From assembly GCA_964440875.1 (NCBI GenBank), contig CAYTTS010000015.1, positions 1-22,490 on the forward strand: a stretch of DNA of 22,490 bases. The letters run 5' to 3'. Below the pieces are notes generated by a model that saw only the letters and a list, made by a program, of their open reading frames with translations, was not told the origin of the DNA and made no database searches. Of the stretch, positions 13,969-21,909 are shown in pieces (the stretch's first letter is position 1; each line of letters begins with the position of its first letter). Source of the DNA: JAAZDN01 sp964440875 (lineage in GTDB: Bacteria > Bacillota_I > Bacilli_A > Erysipelotrichales > Erysipelotrichaceae). Made by a program: the position numbers and the translations under genes.

Positions 13969-16479
13969 ATGTATAACAAAAGCACAATTTTAAACCTAAA
14001 TGAAGATTTAGCAAAATACTACCCACATTTAACATTAGTTGAAGATGACTTCAAACTTACTTATGAAGGAGTAAACCGACTTGTAATGTTAGATCGCTAT
14101 GCCCAAAAAGATTTAGGTCTTCAATCATTAAGAGTAGACGATATTGTTTTAACAGTAATTAAAGATGACCCAAAATACCCAGCAAGAGGTGTTGGACGCG
14201 TTGTTGAATATAATAAAGATGAAGAGTCTGTAACAATATTAATTGATCAAGAGTTTAGAGCAACTCTAGAAGATCCAACTGAAGCAAGTACTGGTATCGT
14301 TGTTAGACATATTAAAGATATAGATAAACCACTTGAGTTATACTTTGAACAAATAGCTACTCGAGTTGGAACATCACTTGCTCAAGTAGAAGAAACTGAA
14401 GAATTAAGAAATAAATATGCAGAAGCATTCACTAATGAAATAAAACAATTAAATACAATACCAGCAGGACGTGTTCTATATGGGGCGGGAAGTTTAAGTG
14501 ATGTAACTTACTTTAACTGTTTCGTTATGCCATTTGTAACAGATAGCCGCGGAGGAATTGCTGATCACAGAAAAGAAGTAATGGAGATTATGAGTCGTGG
14601 TGGCGGAGTTGGAACTAACGGATCAACACTAAGACCAAAATCATCACCTGCTAAAGGTGTTGGTGGAAAATCTTCAGGAGCTGTTTCTTGGTTAAATGAT
14701 ATCGCAAACTTAACACACTTAGTTGAACAAGGTGGATCACGTCGTGGTGCTCAAATGATTATGATGGCCGACTGGCATCCTGATGTTATTGAATTTATTA
14801 TTTCAAAAATGCAAAATCCAAAAGTATTAAAATGGTTATCAGAAAACTCAGCTGATGAAGAAATAAGAGAAAAAGCTAAGAGTAAACTTAAATTTACACC
14901 AATATCAGCAGCAGAAGTTGAAATATACGAAGCTATCGTTAATAACGACACTATGGCAGAAGATATCAAAGATGTTGCTAAAGGTAAACTATTAGATGGC
15001 GGTACTCTAGAAGTAAATGATCCTGAATTCTTATCAGGAGCAAATATTTCGGTAACATTAACGAAAGAATTTATGGAAGCTGTTGAAAATGATACAGAAT
15101 TCCAATTAAGATATCCAGATTTAGAAAACTATACACAAGAACAAAAAGACTTCTATGACGAACAATGGCATGAAGTTGGAGACGTTAGAGAATGGGAACA
15201 AATGGGCTACCCACTTAAAGTTCACCGTACTATTAGAGCACGCGACTTATGGGATTTAATTAGCTTCTGTGCAACATACTCAGCAGAACCTGGAATCTTC
15301 TTTATAGATAATGCTAATGAAATGACAAATGCTACTTCATACGGACAAAAAGTTGTTGCAACTAACCCATGTGGAGAACAACCACTAGCACCATATAGTG
15401 TTTGTAACTTAGCTGCATTAAACTTAGCAAACTTTGTAAATAAAGAAACACATGAAGTTTTATATGATAAATTAGCTAAATCAGTAGCGACACAAGTTCG
15501 ACTACAAGATAACGTTATTGACAGTACACCTTACTTCCTAGAAGCAAACAAAAAACAAGCTTTAGGAGAAAGAAGAGTTGGACTAGGCGTTATGGGATTA
15601 CATGACTTATTAATATGGGCAAATGTTAGATACGGAAGTAAAGAGTCACTAGATATTATCAATGAAGTATTTAAAACAATCGCTGAATCAGCATACTCAG
15701 CATCAGTTGAGATTGCTAAAGAAAAAGGATCATTCCCATTCTTAGAAGATAACGCTAAGTTCATTGAAACTGGCTATACACAACACTTAAGTGAAGGCTT
15801 AAGAAATGATATTTTAAAATATGGAATTAGAAACTCACACTTATTAACAATTGCTCCAACTGGATCAACAGGGACAATGGTAGGAGTATCAACAGGTTTA
15901 GAACCTTACTTCTCATTCTCATACTTTAGATCAGGTAGATTAGGTAAATTCATTGAGGTTAACGCTAAGATTGTTGACGAGTGGTTAGAATTAAACCCAA
16001 GTTATACTAAAGAGACATTACCAGACTTCTTCGTAAGTGCAATGGAATTATCACCTGAAGAACATGCTGATGTTCAAACAACTATTCAATACTGGATTGA
16101 CTCATCAATCTCAAAAACAGTAAATGCACCTCGTGGATTCTCTGTTAAAGATGTTCAATCAATCTATGAAAGACTATACAAAAACGGAGCTAAGGGTGGA
16201 ACTGTATACGTTGATGGATCACGTGATTCACAAGTATTAAGTTTAACTAACGAAGAGAATGACTGGGACCAATTAGACTTAGTTAAAGACTTCGGAGCTG
16301 CTGTAGCTGAGAAGCAAGAAGAGAGTAAACAAACTGACTTAAGAGCAGATCGCTTAGATCGTGAAATTGGAGTCGAAGTTGGAAACATCTGTCCAATTTG
16401 TTTAGAAGGACAAGTTGAAGACTTAGGTGGATGTAATACTTGTACAAACTGTAACGCACAATTAAAATGTGATATTTAA
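13969..16479 (+). CDS. nrdJ: Adenosylcobalamin-dependent class II ribonucleotide reductase
   Basis: An 836-residue single-chain reductase that makes deoxyribonucleotides using an adenosylcobalamin-derived thiyl radical, with or without oxygen. An N-terminal region of about 120 residues precedes the ten-stranded barrel. Active-site features are Cys184 in FNCFVMP, NPCGE (466-470, radical Cys468 and Glu470) and Cys479. The PTGSTGTMVGVSTGLEP loop is typical of the B12-dependent family. The C-terminal 29 residues form a cysteine-rich tail (C808, C811, C822, C825, C828, C834) of the NrdJ type, likely involved in re-reduction. I see no ATP-cone at the N-terminus. AAGGAAG precedes the ATG. It is the third gene of the operon with DUF4430 and the ECF S component, and ends in its own terminator. 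No cobalamin adenosyltransferase is encoded here. Confidence 0.93.
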   Translation: MYNKSTILNLNEDLAKYYPHLTLVEDDFKLTYEGVNRLVMLDRYAQKDLGLQSLRVDDIVLTVIKDDPKYPARGVGRVVEYNKDEESVTILIDQEFRATLEDPTEASTGIVVRHIKDIDKPLELYFEQIATRVGTSLAQVEETEELRNKYAEAFTNEIKQLNTIPAGRVLYGAGSLSDVTYFNCFVMPFVTDSRGGIADHRKEVMEIMSRGGGVGTNGSTLRPKSSPAKGVGGKSSGAVSWLNDIANLTHLVEQGGSRRGAQMIMMADWHPDVIEFIISKMQNPKVLKWLSENSADEEIREKAKSKLKFTPISAAEVEIYEAIVNNDTMAEDIKDVAKGKLLDGGTLEVNDPEFLSGANISVTLTKEFMEAVENDTEFQLRYPDLENYTQEQKDFYDEQWHEVGDVREWEQMGYPLKVHRTIRARDLWDLISFCATYSAEPGIFFIDNANEMTNATSYGQKVVATNPCGEQPLAPYSVCNLAALNLANFVNKETHEVLYDKLAKSVATQVRLQDNVIDSTPYFLEANKKQALGERRVGLGVMGLHDLLIWANVRYGSKESLDIINEVFKTIAESAYSASVEIAKEKGSFPFLEDNAKFIETGYTQHLSEGLRNDILKYGIRNSHLLTIAPTGSTGTMVGVSTGLEPYFSFSYFRSGRLGKFIEVNAKIVDEWLELNPSYTKETLPDFFVSAMELSPEEHADVQTTIQYWIDSSISKTVNAPRGFSVKDVQSIYERLYKNGAKGGTVYVDGSRDSQVLSLTNEENDWDQLDLVKDFGAAVAEKQEESKQTDLRADRLDREIGVEVGNICPICLEGQVEDLGGCNTCTNCNAQLKCDI

Positions 16480-16485
16480 TAAATC

Positions 16486-16506
16486 GCCAGTCTAACTGGC
16501 TTTTTA
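16486..16506 (+). terminator. Terminator of nrdJ
   Basis: A 6-bp GC-rich stem (GCCAGT / ACTGGC) with a 3-base loop is followed by TTTTTATTTT, just after the nrdJ stop. Confidence 0.8.
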
Positions 16507-16518
16507 TTTTCCCATAGT

Positions 16519-16547
16519 AAAAGGTGAGCAATAGCCCACCTTTTTTT
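16519..16547. terminator. Bidirectional terminator between convergent nrdJ and nrdA
   Basis: The stem AAAAGGTG plus GC pairs with GC plus CACCTTTT around a short loop, with one internal mismatch. On the plus strand it is followed by seven T, and on the minus strand by four T. It lies 10 bases beyond the nrdA stop and so probably ends nrdBA transcription, and it backs up the nrdJ terminator. Confidence 0.7.
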
Positions 16548-16556
16548 CTTTGTTTA

Positions 16557-18227
16557 TTATGCTTCACATGTTGAACATAATTTATCTTTACTAAACTGTT
16601 GTGCAGCGTTAGTTGAGTGTTGGTAGTAAAGTGATTTAACTTTATTTTCCCAAGCAAAGATATATAGTTCGTTAATTTCTTTTGCAGACATTGTTGGATT
16701 AATCATTAAGTTTAATGATTGTGATTGATCTAAGAATTGTTGTCTAGTTGATGCTTGATCTAATATAACATATTGATCAATTTCACTAAATGTTTTGAAC
16801 ACTTCTTTTTCATGGTCACTTAAGAAATCTAAGTGCTGGACTGATCCATCATGATCTCTAATATCGTTCCAAATATCTCTAGTATTTTTACCTTTTTCTT
16901 CAAGAATTTCCTCTAAGAATGGATTTCTTAATGTAACTTTTGTTTTCGCAACATCTTTCACATAGTTGTTTGACCAGATTGGTTCAATACTTTGTGATAC
17001 TTGTCCTAAAATAAATGATGATGAAGTAGTAGGTGCAATAGCAGTTAATGTAGTATTTCTTCTACCATATCCTTTTAATACTTCTGGCTCACCGTATAGT
17101 GTTGCTAATTCTTTTGAAGCTTCAAGAGCTCTATTTTGAATAGTTCTAAAGATTTCCGCGTTTAGTTTTGTTGCTTCCATACTCTCAAATGAAATCATTT
17201 TTGATTGTAAGTATGAGTGCCATCCTAAAGCACCTAAACCAAGTGCTCTATTATCAACGGCAAATTTATATGCACGTTTCATAAAGTAGAATGCTTGTTT
17301 ATCTTCCTCTAATTCAGAATCTCTAATTGTTTCTAATTTAGTAATAAAGTCGCTCATAACTGCGTCTAAGAAGAATACCATTGTTTCAACTGCGTCAGTA
17401 TCTTTCCATTTATCATAGTGTAGAATATTCATCGATGATAAGTTACATACAAATGACCATTCTTCATTATTTGGAAGTGCAATTTCTGAACATAGGTTAC
17501 TATGATTAATCGTTAACCCTTTATCTTTATATACATCAACTGTATTATCGTTTACTGTATCTTTGAAGAAGATATAAGGATATCCTATCTCAACTCTTCT
17601 TTGGATAACTTTAGCCCATAGCGCACGTTTCTCGCTGTCTCCACCAATCATTTCACTCATCCATTTATCAGTAACAGTAACACCATGAGTTAATTCTTGG
17701 ATCATGTCACCTTCAGTACCGATTTTTAGGAATTCTTCAATATCCGGGTGTTCAATAGGTAAGTATGGAGCGAATCTTCCACGTCTTGTTGATCCTTGAG
17801 AAACAACATCAATAATTGTTTCAAATAATTTCATGAAGTGTACTGAACCTGATGAAACACCATTATCAGTAATCGATGCTCCACGTGGACGTAAGTCTCC
17901 AAAGTAACCTGAAGTCCCTCCGCCAAATTTACTCATCATACCAACTTCTGATTGAGTGTATAAAATTCCACCCATATAGTCTGGTAAATGAGATCCAAAG
18001 CATGATATCGGAAGTCCTTTATCAATTCCAAAGTTTGACCAAATTGGAGAAGATAAAGAATAATATCCTTCACTCATATAACCATAAAACTTATCTGAAA
18101 ATCCTTCGATACCTAAGATCTCTTCTGCTTTATCAGCAATAAATCTTACACGACCTTCAGCCGTTACTCCTTCTGTTAAGTAACCTCTTGATAAAAATAA
18201 TCTACTATGTTCGTTTAACCATTTCAT
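16557..18227 (-). CDS. nrdA: Class I ribonucleotide reductase catalytic (alpha) subunit lacking an ATP-cone
   Basis: A 556-residue catalytic subunit of the oxygen-dependent ribonucleoside-diphosphate reductase. Active-site residues are Cys76 (ISCFGSH), Asn244, Cys246 and Glu248 (SNLCSEI) and Cys261 (CNLSSMN). The radical-transfer tyrosine pair is Tyr534-Tyr535 in SLYYQ, and the C-terminal redox pair is Cys551-x2-Cys554. The ending SKDKLCSTCEA resembles the swinging tail of class I NrdA. Most NrdA proteins are 700-850 residues and start with an ATP-cone. This one starts directly at the barrel, and the missing regulatory domain is found at the N-terminus of the partner NrdB. A strong ribosome site (GGAGG) lies in the 13-base gap after nrdB. 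Confidence 0.92.
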   Translation of the reverse strand: MKWLNEHSRLFLSRGYLTEGVTAEGRVRFIADKAEEILGIEGFSDKFYGYMSEGYYSLSSPIWSNFGIDKGLPISCFGSHLPDYMGGILYTQSEVGMMSKFGGGTSGYFGDLRPRGASITDNGVSSGSVHFMKLFETIIDVVSQGSTRRGRFAPYLPIEHPDIEEFLKIGTEGDMIQELTHGVTVTDKWMSEMIGGDSEKRALWAKVIQRRVEIGYPYIFFKDTVNDNTVDVYKDKGLTINHSNLCSEIALPNNEEWSFVCNLSSMNILHYDKWKDTDAVETMVFFLDAVMSDFITKLETIRDSELEEDKQAFYFMKRAYKFAVDNRALGLGALGWHSYLQSKMISFESMEATKLNAEIFRTIQNRALEASKELATLYGEPEVLKGYGRRNTTLTAIAPTTSSSFILGQVSQSIEPIWSNNYVKDVAKTKVTLRNPFLEEILEEKGKNTRDIWNDIRDHDGSVQHLDFLSDHEKEVFKTFSEIDQYVILDQASTRQQFLDQSQSLNLMINPTMSAKEINELYIFAWENKVKSLYYQHSTNAAQQFSKDKLCSTCEA

Positions 18228-18240
18228 TTTCTATATCCTC

Positions 18241-19512
18241 CTAAAATAAGTCATCCCCTGTAATACTTTGTGTTCTCTTGCTGTAATTAATTGATCGTTT
18301 AACGAAGAAGTCAACATGCTTTGTAGCAACTACTTCATCATCAAACCAGTCAGTTTGCTCAACTAAGCTATCATCTACATCGAAGATTCTTTCATAGCCT
18401 GTATCTTCTAATGAGTTATTTAATCTATTTTTTACGAATTCTTTAACAATTTCTTTTGGTAAGAAATCTAAGTCTCCATCTTCATAGATCCAATCAATTA
18501 CTAACTCTTCTGATCGCATAGCTTCTCTAGCAGCTTCATAAACTTTCGCTTCTAAATCTTCATCAAACCACTCTGGATGCTCATCACGAATAATATTAAT
18601 TAATTCAATTCCAAATAAACCATGGATTTGTTCTTCTTTAGATGTTGCTTCAATCGCATTTGACATACCTTTAAAAATATTTTTATGTTTATTAAATGAC
18701 ATGATAATTAAAAATTGAGAGAAAAGTGACACGTGTTCAATAAATAATGAGAATAATAATAGTGACAATGTGTAGTCTCTATCATCTTCTGTACGAGCAA
18801 AGATTGCTGCTTTATTTAAGTAGTTAACTCTGTCAATTAATGCTGGAATATCTTTAATTCTTTCAAACTCACTATTTAAACCTAAAATCTCAAGTAAGTG
18901 TGCATAAGCATCTTGGTGTCTTACTTCACTTTCTGCAAAAGTAAATCCAACTGATCCAACCTCTGGCTTAGGAATTCTATTATATAAGTCTCCCCAGAAT
19001 GTCTTAACTGCAACTTCAACTTGGGCAATTGCTAACATCGCGTTTTTGATAGCATTTCTTTCACTATCGTTAACATTTATCTTATAGTCTTGAATATCAC
19101 TTGTATAGTTAAACTCAGTATGTAACCAGTATGAGTGTTGAATAGCTTCTTTATACTCAGCTAATTGTGGATACTCATAAGGTTTTAAGTTCATTCTAAA
19201 TTTAAAGATATCCGGTTTTCTAGCTTGACTTCTTCTATCTCTATATAAGATATAAGCCTTTGCCGTTTGTTTATATTCAGAGCTTAATAATACTAATTCA
19301 ACGATGTCTTGAACATTTTCAACTGTTAATACATCATCATTAGCCTCACTAATTCTCTTAATTACTTCATTTGTTAATGATTTAGCTTCATTTAGATCAA
19401 ACTCATTTGTTTGAACTCCAGCTTTATGGATTGCATTAGTTATTTTATTTGGCGCAAATTCAGTAACAGCACCATCTCTTTTAACTATTGTTTTTAATAA
19501 ATTATTCCCCAT
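18241..19512 (-). CDS. nrdB: Class I ribonucleotide reductase radical-generating (beta) subunit with N-terminal ATP-cone
   Basis: A 423-residue ferritin-like subunit with an extra N-terminal domain. Residues 1 to about 95 are an ATP-cone: IVKRDGAVTEF, NKITNAIHKA (22-31), and YILYRDRR (87-94). ATP-cones bind ATP or dATP and switch overall reductase activity. The ferritin-like domain carries a full set of metal ligands: Glu166, Glu196, His199, Glu259, Glu294 and His297. A tyrosine at the E. coli Tyr122 position is Tyr203 (EVRHQDAY), and Trp129 may serve radical transfer. Most beta subunits are 320-380 residues without the cone. This layout is known from the Leeuwenhoekiella blandensis enzyme, where dATP drives inactive tetramers and the cofactor is a Mn(III)Mn(IV) centre. 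Whether the metal here is Mn or Fe cannot be read from sequence. GAGAGGGAG precedes the ATG. It is the first gene of nrdBA. Confidence 0.93.
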   Translation of the reverse strand: MGNNLLKTIVKRDGAVTEFAPNKITNAIHKAGVQTNEFDLNEAKSLTNEVIKRISEANDDVLTVENVQDIVELVLLSSEYKQTAKAYILYRDRRSQARKPDIFKFRMNLKPYEYPQLAEYKEAIQHSYWLHTEFNYTSDIQDYKINVNDSERNAIKNAMLAIAQVEVAVKTFWGDLYNRIPKPEVGSVGFTFAESEVRHQDAYAHLLEILGLNSEFERIKDIPALIDRVNYLNKAAIFARTEDDRDYTLSLLLFSLFIEHVSLFSQFLIIMSFNKHKNIFKGMSNAIEATSKEEQIHGLFGIELINIIRDEHPEWFDEDLEAKVYEAAREAMRSEELVIDWIYEDGDLDFLPKEIVKEFVKNRLNNSLEDTGYERIFDVDDSLVEQTDWFDDEVVATKHVDFFVKRSINYSKRTQSITGDDLF

Positions 19513-19532
19513 TTAATCTCCCTCTCTTTTTA

Positions 19533-19611
19533 CACTAATTACATATTATATAAGTGAGGTCAGATAATCAAATATAAAACCTTGAATAAATAAGTTCACT
19601 AATTCACTAAT
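19533..19611. repeat. Three exact CACTAAT copies flanking the nrdBA promoter
   Basis: The heptamer CACTAAT occurs at 19533-19539, 19597-19603 and 19605-19611 (ATTAGTG on the nrdB strand). The last two are tandem with an 8-base period; the first is in the nrdB leader, downstream of the -10. The context ACACTA is half of the NrdR-box consensus, but no complete 16-base NrdR palindrome is present. They might be sites of a regulator of nrdBA; this is unproven in an AT-rich gap. Confidence 0.45.
19545..19572 (-). promoter_or_regulatory. Predicted promoter of nrdBA
   Basis: TATAAT (19545-19550, minus strand) with a TTTGAT -35-like hexamer (19567-19572), spacer 16. It sits about 35 bases upstream of the nrdB ATG. 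Two CACTAAT copies lie upstream of it and one in the leader. Confidence 0.5.
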
Positions 19612-19637
19612 AGGTTATAATATGTTTAGGTGATACT

Positions 19638-20319
19638 ATGACATACATAAATGAATACTGGGATTCAATATTTAAAAGTAATATAGTCTTTAATAATAAA
19701 GTTTTATCAATAAGTATTAATAATGGATTGAAGTTAATGATATTAAGTCAAAAAAATAAAACCTACGTTACTATTAAAGAGAATATTTATAATAGATTAG
19801 ACTTAAGCTGTGATATTAAGACTGAATATTTTTATAGTCAATTAAATGATCTAGATATTCAACTATATAGCGCTGATAATTTGTTTTATTTAAGTGATAA
19901 AGCAGCCGATAAAATAAGTTCTAAAGACTATATTAATACCAGACTTTTAAATATTGATGATGTAAAATTATTAAATGATTTTGAAAGCAAAATTAATTAC
20001 AAAGAATTAGATGAAGCTTATGTTAAACTTGATCACTATCTAGCACTTGGATATATTGTTAATAATTAATTATTAGCAGCAGCATCAGTCTATATCTATA
20101 GAGATAGTAAGATAATGGATATCGGTATCGTTAGTGACCCCAATTATCGCGGTAAGGGTATCGCTAAAGCAACAGTACAAGCCTTAAGCAAAGAAGTAAT
20201 AATCTCGTAAGTATTTCATCCAATATCGCTGTAGTGACGCTAATATGGCTTCTTATTATTTAGCATTATCTTGTGGTTTTGAATTATATGGAAAATTAGA
20301 AGTAATAAAATCAAAATAA
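19638..20319 (+). pseudogene. GNAT-family acetyltransferase pseudogene (in-frame stop plus frameshift)
   Basis: An intact 143-codon reading frame starts at 19638 behind an AGGTGA ribosome site and a TATAAT at 19616-19621. It stops at TAA 20067-20069. Translation in the same frame beyond the stop gives about 45 residues of clear acetyl-CoA-binding GNAT motif (DIGIVSDPNYRGKGIAKA) up to TAA 20208-20210. Around 20193-20206 the frame shifts by one base. The shifted frame then reads a typical GNAT tail (YRCSDANMASYYLALSCGFELYG) to a stop at 20317-20319. Reconstructed, the protein would be about 226 residues. A single disruption might be error or recoding, but two independent lesions argue for a decaying gene. 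The N-terminal 143 residues match no family I recognise on their own. A start signal and promoter remain, so transcription could persist. Confidence 0.85.
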
Positions 20320-20322
20320 AAA

Positions 20323-20350
20323 AAGAATGAGCTAATATTAGTTCATTCTT
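20323..20350 (-). terminator. Terminator of ahpCF
   Basis: A long near-perfect stem (AAGAATGA followed by GCTAAT, paired with its complement through one G-T pair) with almost no loop. On the minus strand it is followed by TTTTTTT, 15 bases beyond the ahpF stop. On the plus strand it directly follows the GNAT pseudogene. Confidence 0.8.
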
Positions 20351-20365
20351 CCTATAATGTTTTTA

Positions 20366-21898
20366 TTAATTATCTTGACGATTTAAATAGTCATAAGCTC
20401 CAAGAGCTGCTGTTGCGCCTGATCCCATTGAGATAATGATTTGTTTAAATGCACTATCTGAACAGTCTCCTGCTGCGAAGATACCAGGAACACTAGTTTC
20501 TCCAACATGGTTAACAACAATTTCACCCATACGTGTTTTCTCAAGTAAATCACCTAAGAATTCCGTATTTGGAACTAAACCAATTTGAACAAAAACGCCA
20601 TCTAAATCTAATTTGTGAGATTCATTTGTTGCTCTATCAGTATATGACATAGCTGTAACTGATGTATCTCCATAAATTTCTGATGTAGCAGCATTTTTAA
20701 CTACTTCCACATTACTTAATTTAGCTAAAGTATCTTGTAGAACTTCATCTGCTTTTAACTCTTCAGCAAACTCAACTACAGTAACTTTATTAGCAATATT
20801 AGCTAAGTCAATTGCCGCTTCAATTCCAGAGTTTCCTCCACCGATAACTGCAACATCTTTTCCTTTGAATAAAGGTCCATCACAGTGTGGGCAGTAAGCA
20901 ACACCTTTGTTTTTAAACTCAGCTTCACCTGGAACGTTAACATTTCTCCAGCGAGCTCCAGTTGTAATAATTGCTACACGACCACTAATTGTTTGACCGT
21001 TGTCTAATGTTGCAACTGCTAGATCATTTTTCTCTAGTTTTTCAACTCTATATCCATCGATAATATCGATGTCATAGTCTTGCATGTGAGTATGTAAAGC
21101 TGCCGCTAATTTTGGTCCTTCTGTATACGGTGTACCAATTACGTTCTCAATTGAGAATGTTTCTAATACTTGTCCACCAATTCTATCAGTTACCATTGCA
21201 ACTCTTAAGCCTTTACGTGCTGAGTAAATTGCTGATGCGGCACCAGCTGGTCCACCTCCAACAATTAGTACATCATATGGTTTTGAAATATCTAAAGTAA
21301 TTTCAGCTTGACCAACAATTTTATCTAAGATTTCTGATAAGCTCGTACGACCTGCTACAAACTCATCATTTTCTAACATAACTGTTGGAACAGCCATAAT
21401 GTTTTTAGATTCTACTTCATCACGGAAGATTCCACCATCAATAATTGTATGTGTTACATTTTCATTTAATACAGCAATCACGTTTAATGCCTGAACAACA
21501 TCAGGACAAATATTACATGATAATGTTATATATGAATTAAAATGTAACTTTTTATCAATTTTTTTAATTCTTTTAATTAATTCCTCATCCACTTTAGGTG
21601 CTCTACCACTTGCTTGTACTAATGCTAATACAAAAGTTGATAGCTCATGTCCTAAAGGAATAGCCGCGAAAGTAATACCAGTGTCGTAGTCTGCTCTTGA
21701 TAATTTGAAACTTGGAGTTTTTTCTAGAACTTCCTCTTTTAAAGAAAGTTTAGGAGACAGCTTAGCTATCTCCTCTACAAACTCACGCATTCTACCACTA
21801 GCATCATCTTCGCCTAAACTTGCTGTAATAACTACATCTTGTTCTAGTAGTTCTACATAAGCCTTAAGTTGATCAATAATTGCTTTGTCTAATGCCAT
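20366..21898 (-). CDS. ahpF: Alkyl hydroperoxide reductase subunit F (NADH-peroxiredoxin reductase)
   Basis: A 510-residue flavoprotein that passes electrons from NADH to AhpC. The N-terminal tandem-thioredoxin module carries the disulfide Cys128-x2-Cys131 (SCNICPDVVQALN). The thioredoxin-reductase-like module has the FAD motif GGGPAG (214-219), the redox pair Cys336-x2-Cys339 (YCPHCDGPLFKGK), the NAD(P)H motif GGGNSG (353-358) and a C-terminal FAD motif (GIFAAGDC). It aligns end to end with E. coli AhpF (521 residues), so this is AhpF rather than plain thioredoxin reductase. AAGGT lies before the ATG. It follows ahpC by 11 bases and ends in a terminator. Confidence 0.96.
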   Translation of the reverse strand: MALDKAIIDQLKAYVELLEQDVVITASLGEDDASGRMREFVEEIAKLSPKLSLKEEVLEKTPSFKLSRADYDTGITFAAIPLGHELSTFVLALVQASGRAPKVDEELIKRIKKIDKKLHFNSYITLSCNICPDVVQALNVIAVLNENVTHTIIDGGIFRDEVESKNIMAVPTVMLENDEFVAGRTSLSEILDKIVGQAEITLDISKPYDVLIVGGGPAGAASAIYSARKGLRVAMVTDRIGGQVLETFSIENVIGTPYTEGPKLAAALHTHMQDYDIDIIDGYRVEKLEKNDLAVATLDNGQTISGRVAIITTGARWRNVNVPGEAEFKNKGVAYCPHCDGPLFKGKDVAVIGGGNSGIEAAIDLANIANKVTVVEFAEELKADEVLQDTLAKLSNVEVVKNAATSEIYGDTSVTAMSYTDRATNESHKLDLDGVFVQIGLVPNTEFLGDLLEKTRMGEIVVNHVGETSVPGIFAAGDCSDSAFKQIIISMGSGATAALGAYDYLNRQDN

Positions 21899-21909
21899 AT
21901 TAATTTACC

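Noticed and set aside
16215..16230. parS-like sequence TGGATCACGTGATTCA inside nrdJ
   Set aside because: It matches only 12 of 16 bases of the parS consensus TGTTTCACGTGAAACA and encodes a conserved RNR stretch. It is near-palindromic by chance of codon use. No better parS was seen by eye; a full motif scan would be needed.
16283..16657. 124-residue ORF antisense to the nrdJ 3' end
   Set aside because: It overlaps nrdJ, both terminators and the nrdA end, has no ribosome site and has low-complexity content. It is a shadow frame, as are the other antisense ORFs within mnmG, nrdJ, nrdA, metG and ahpF.
19533..19557. NrdR box upstream of nrdB
   Set aside because: ACACTA and AAGTG half-elements exist, but they do not form the 16-base palindrome at the right spacing; they are recorded only as CACTAAT repeats.
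20067..20069. TAA in the GNAT gene as a recoded or read-through codon
   Set aside because: A separate frameshift about 130 bases further on also breaks the gene, and TAA is used as an ordinary stop throughout the window.
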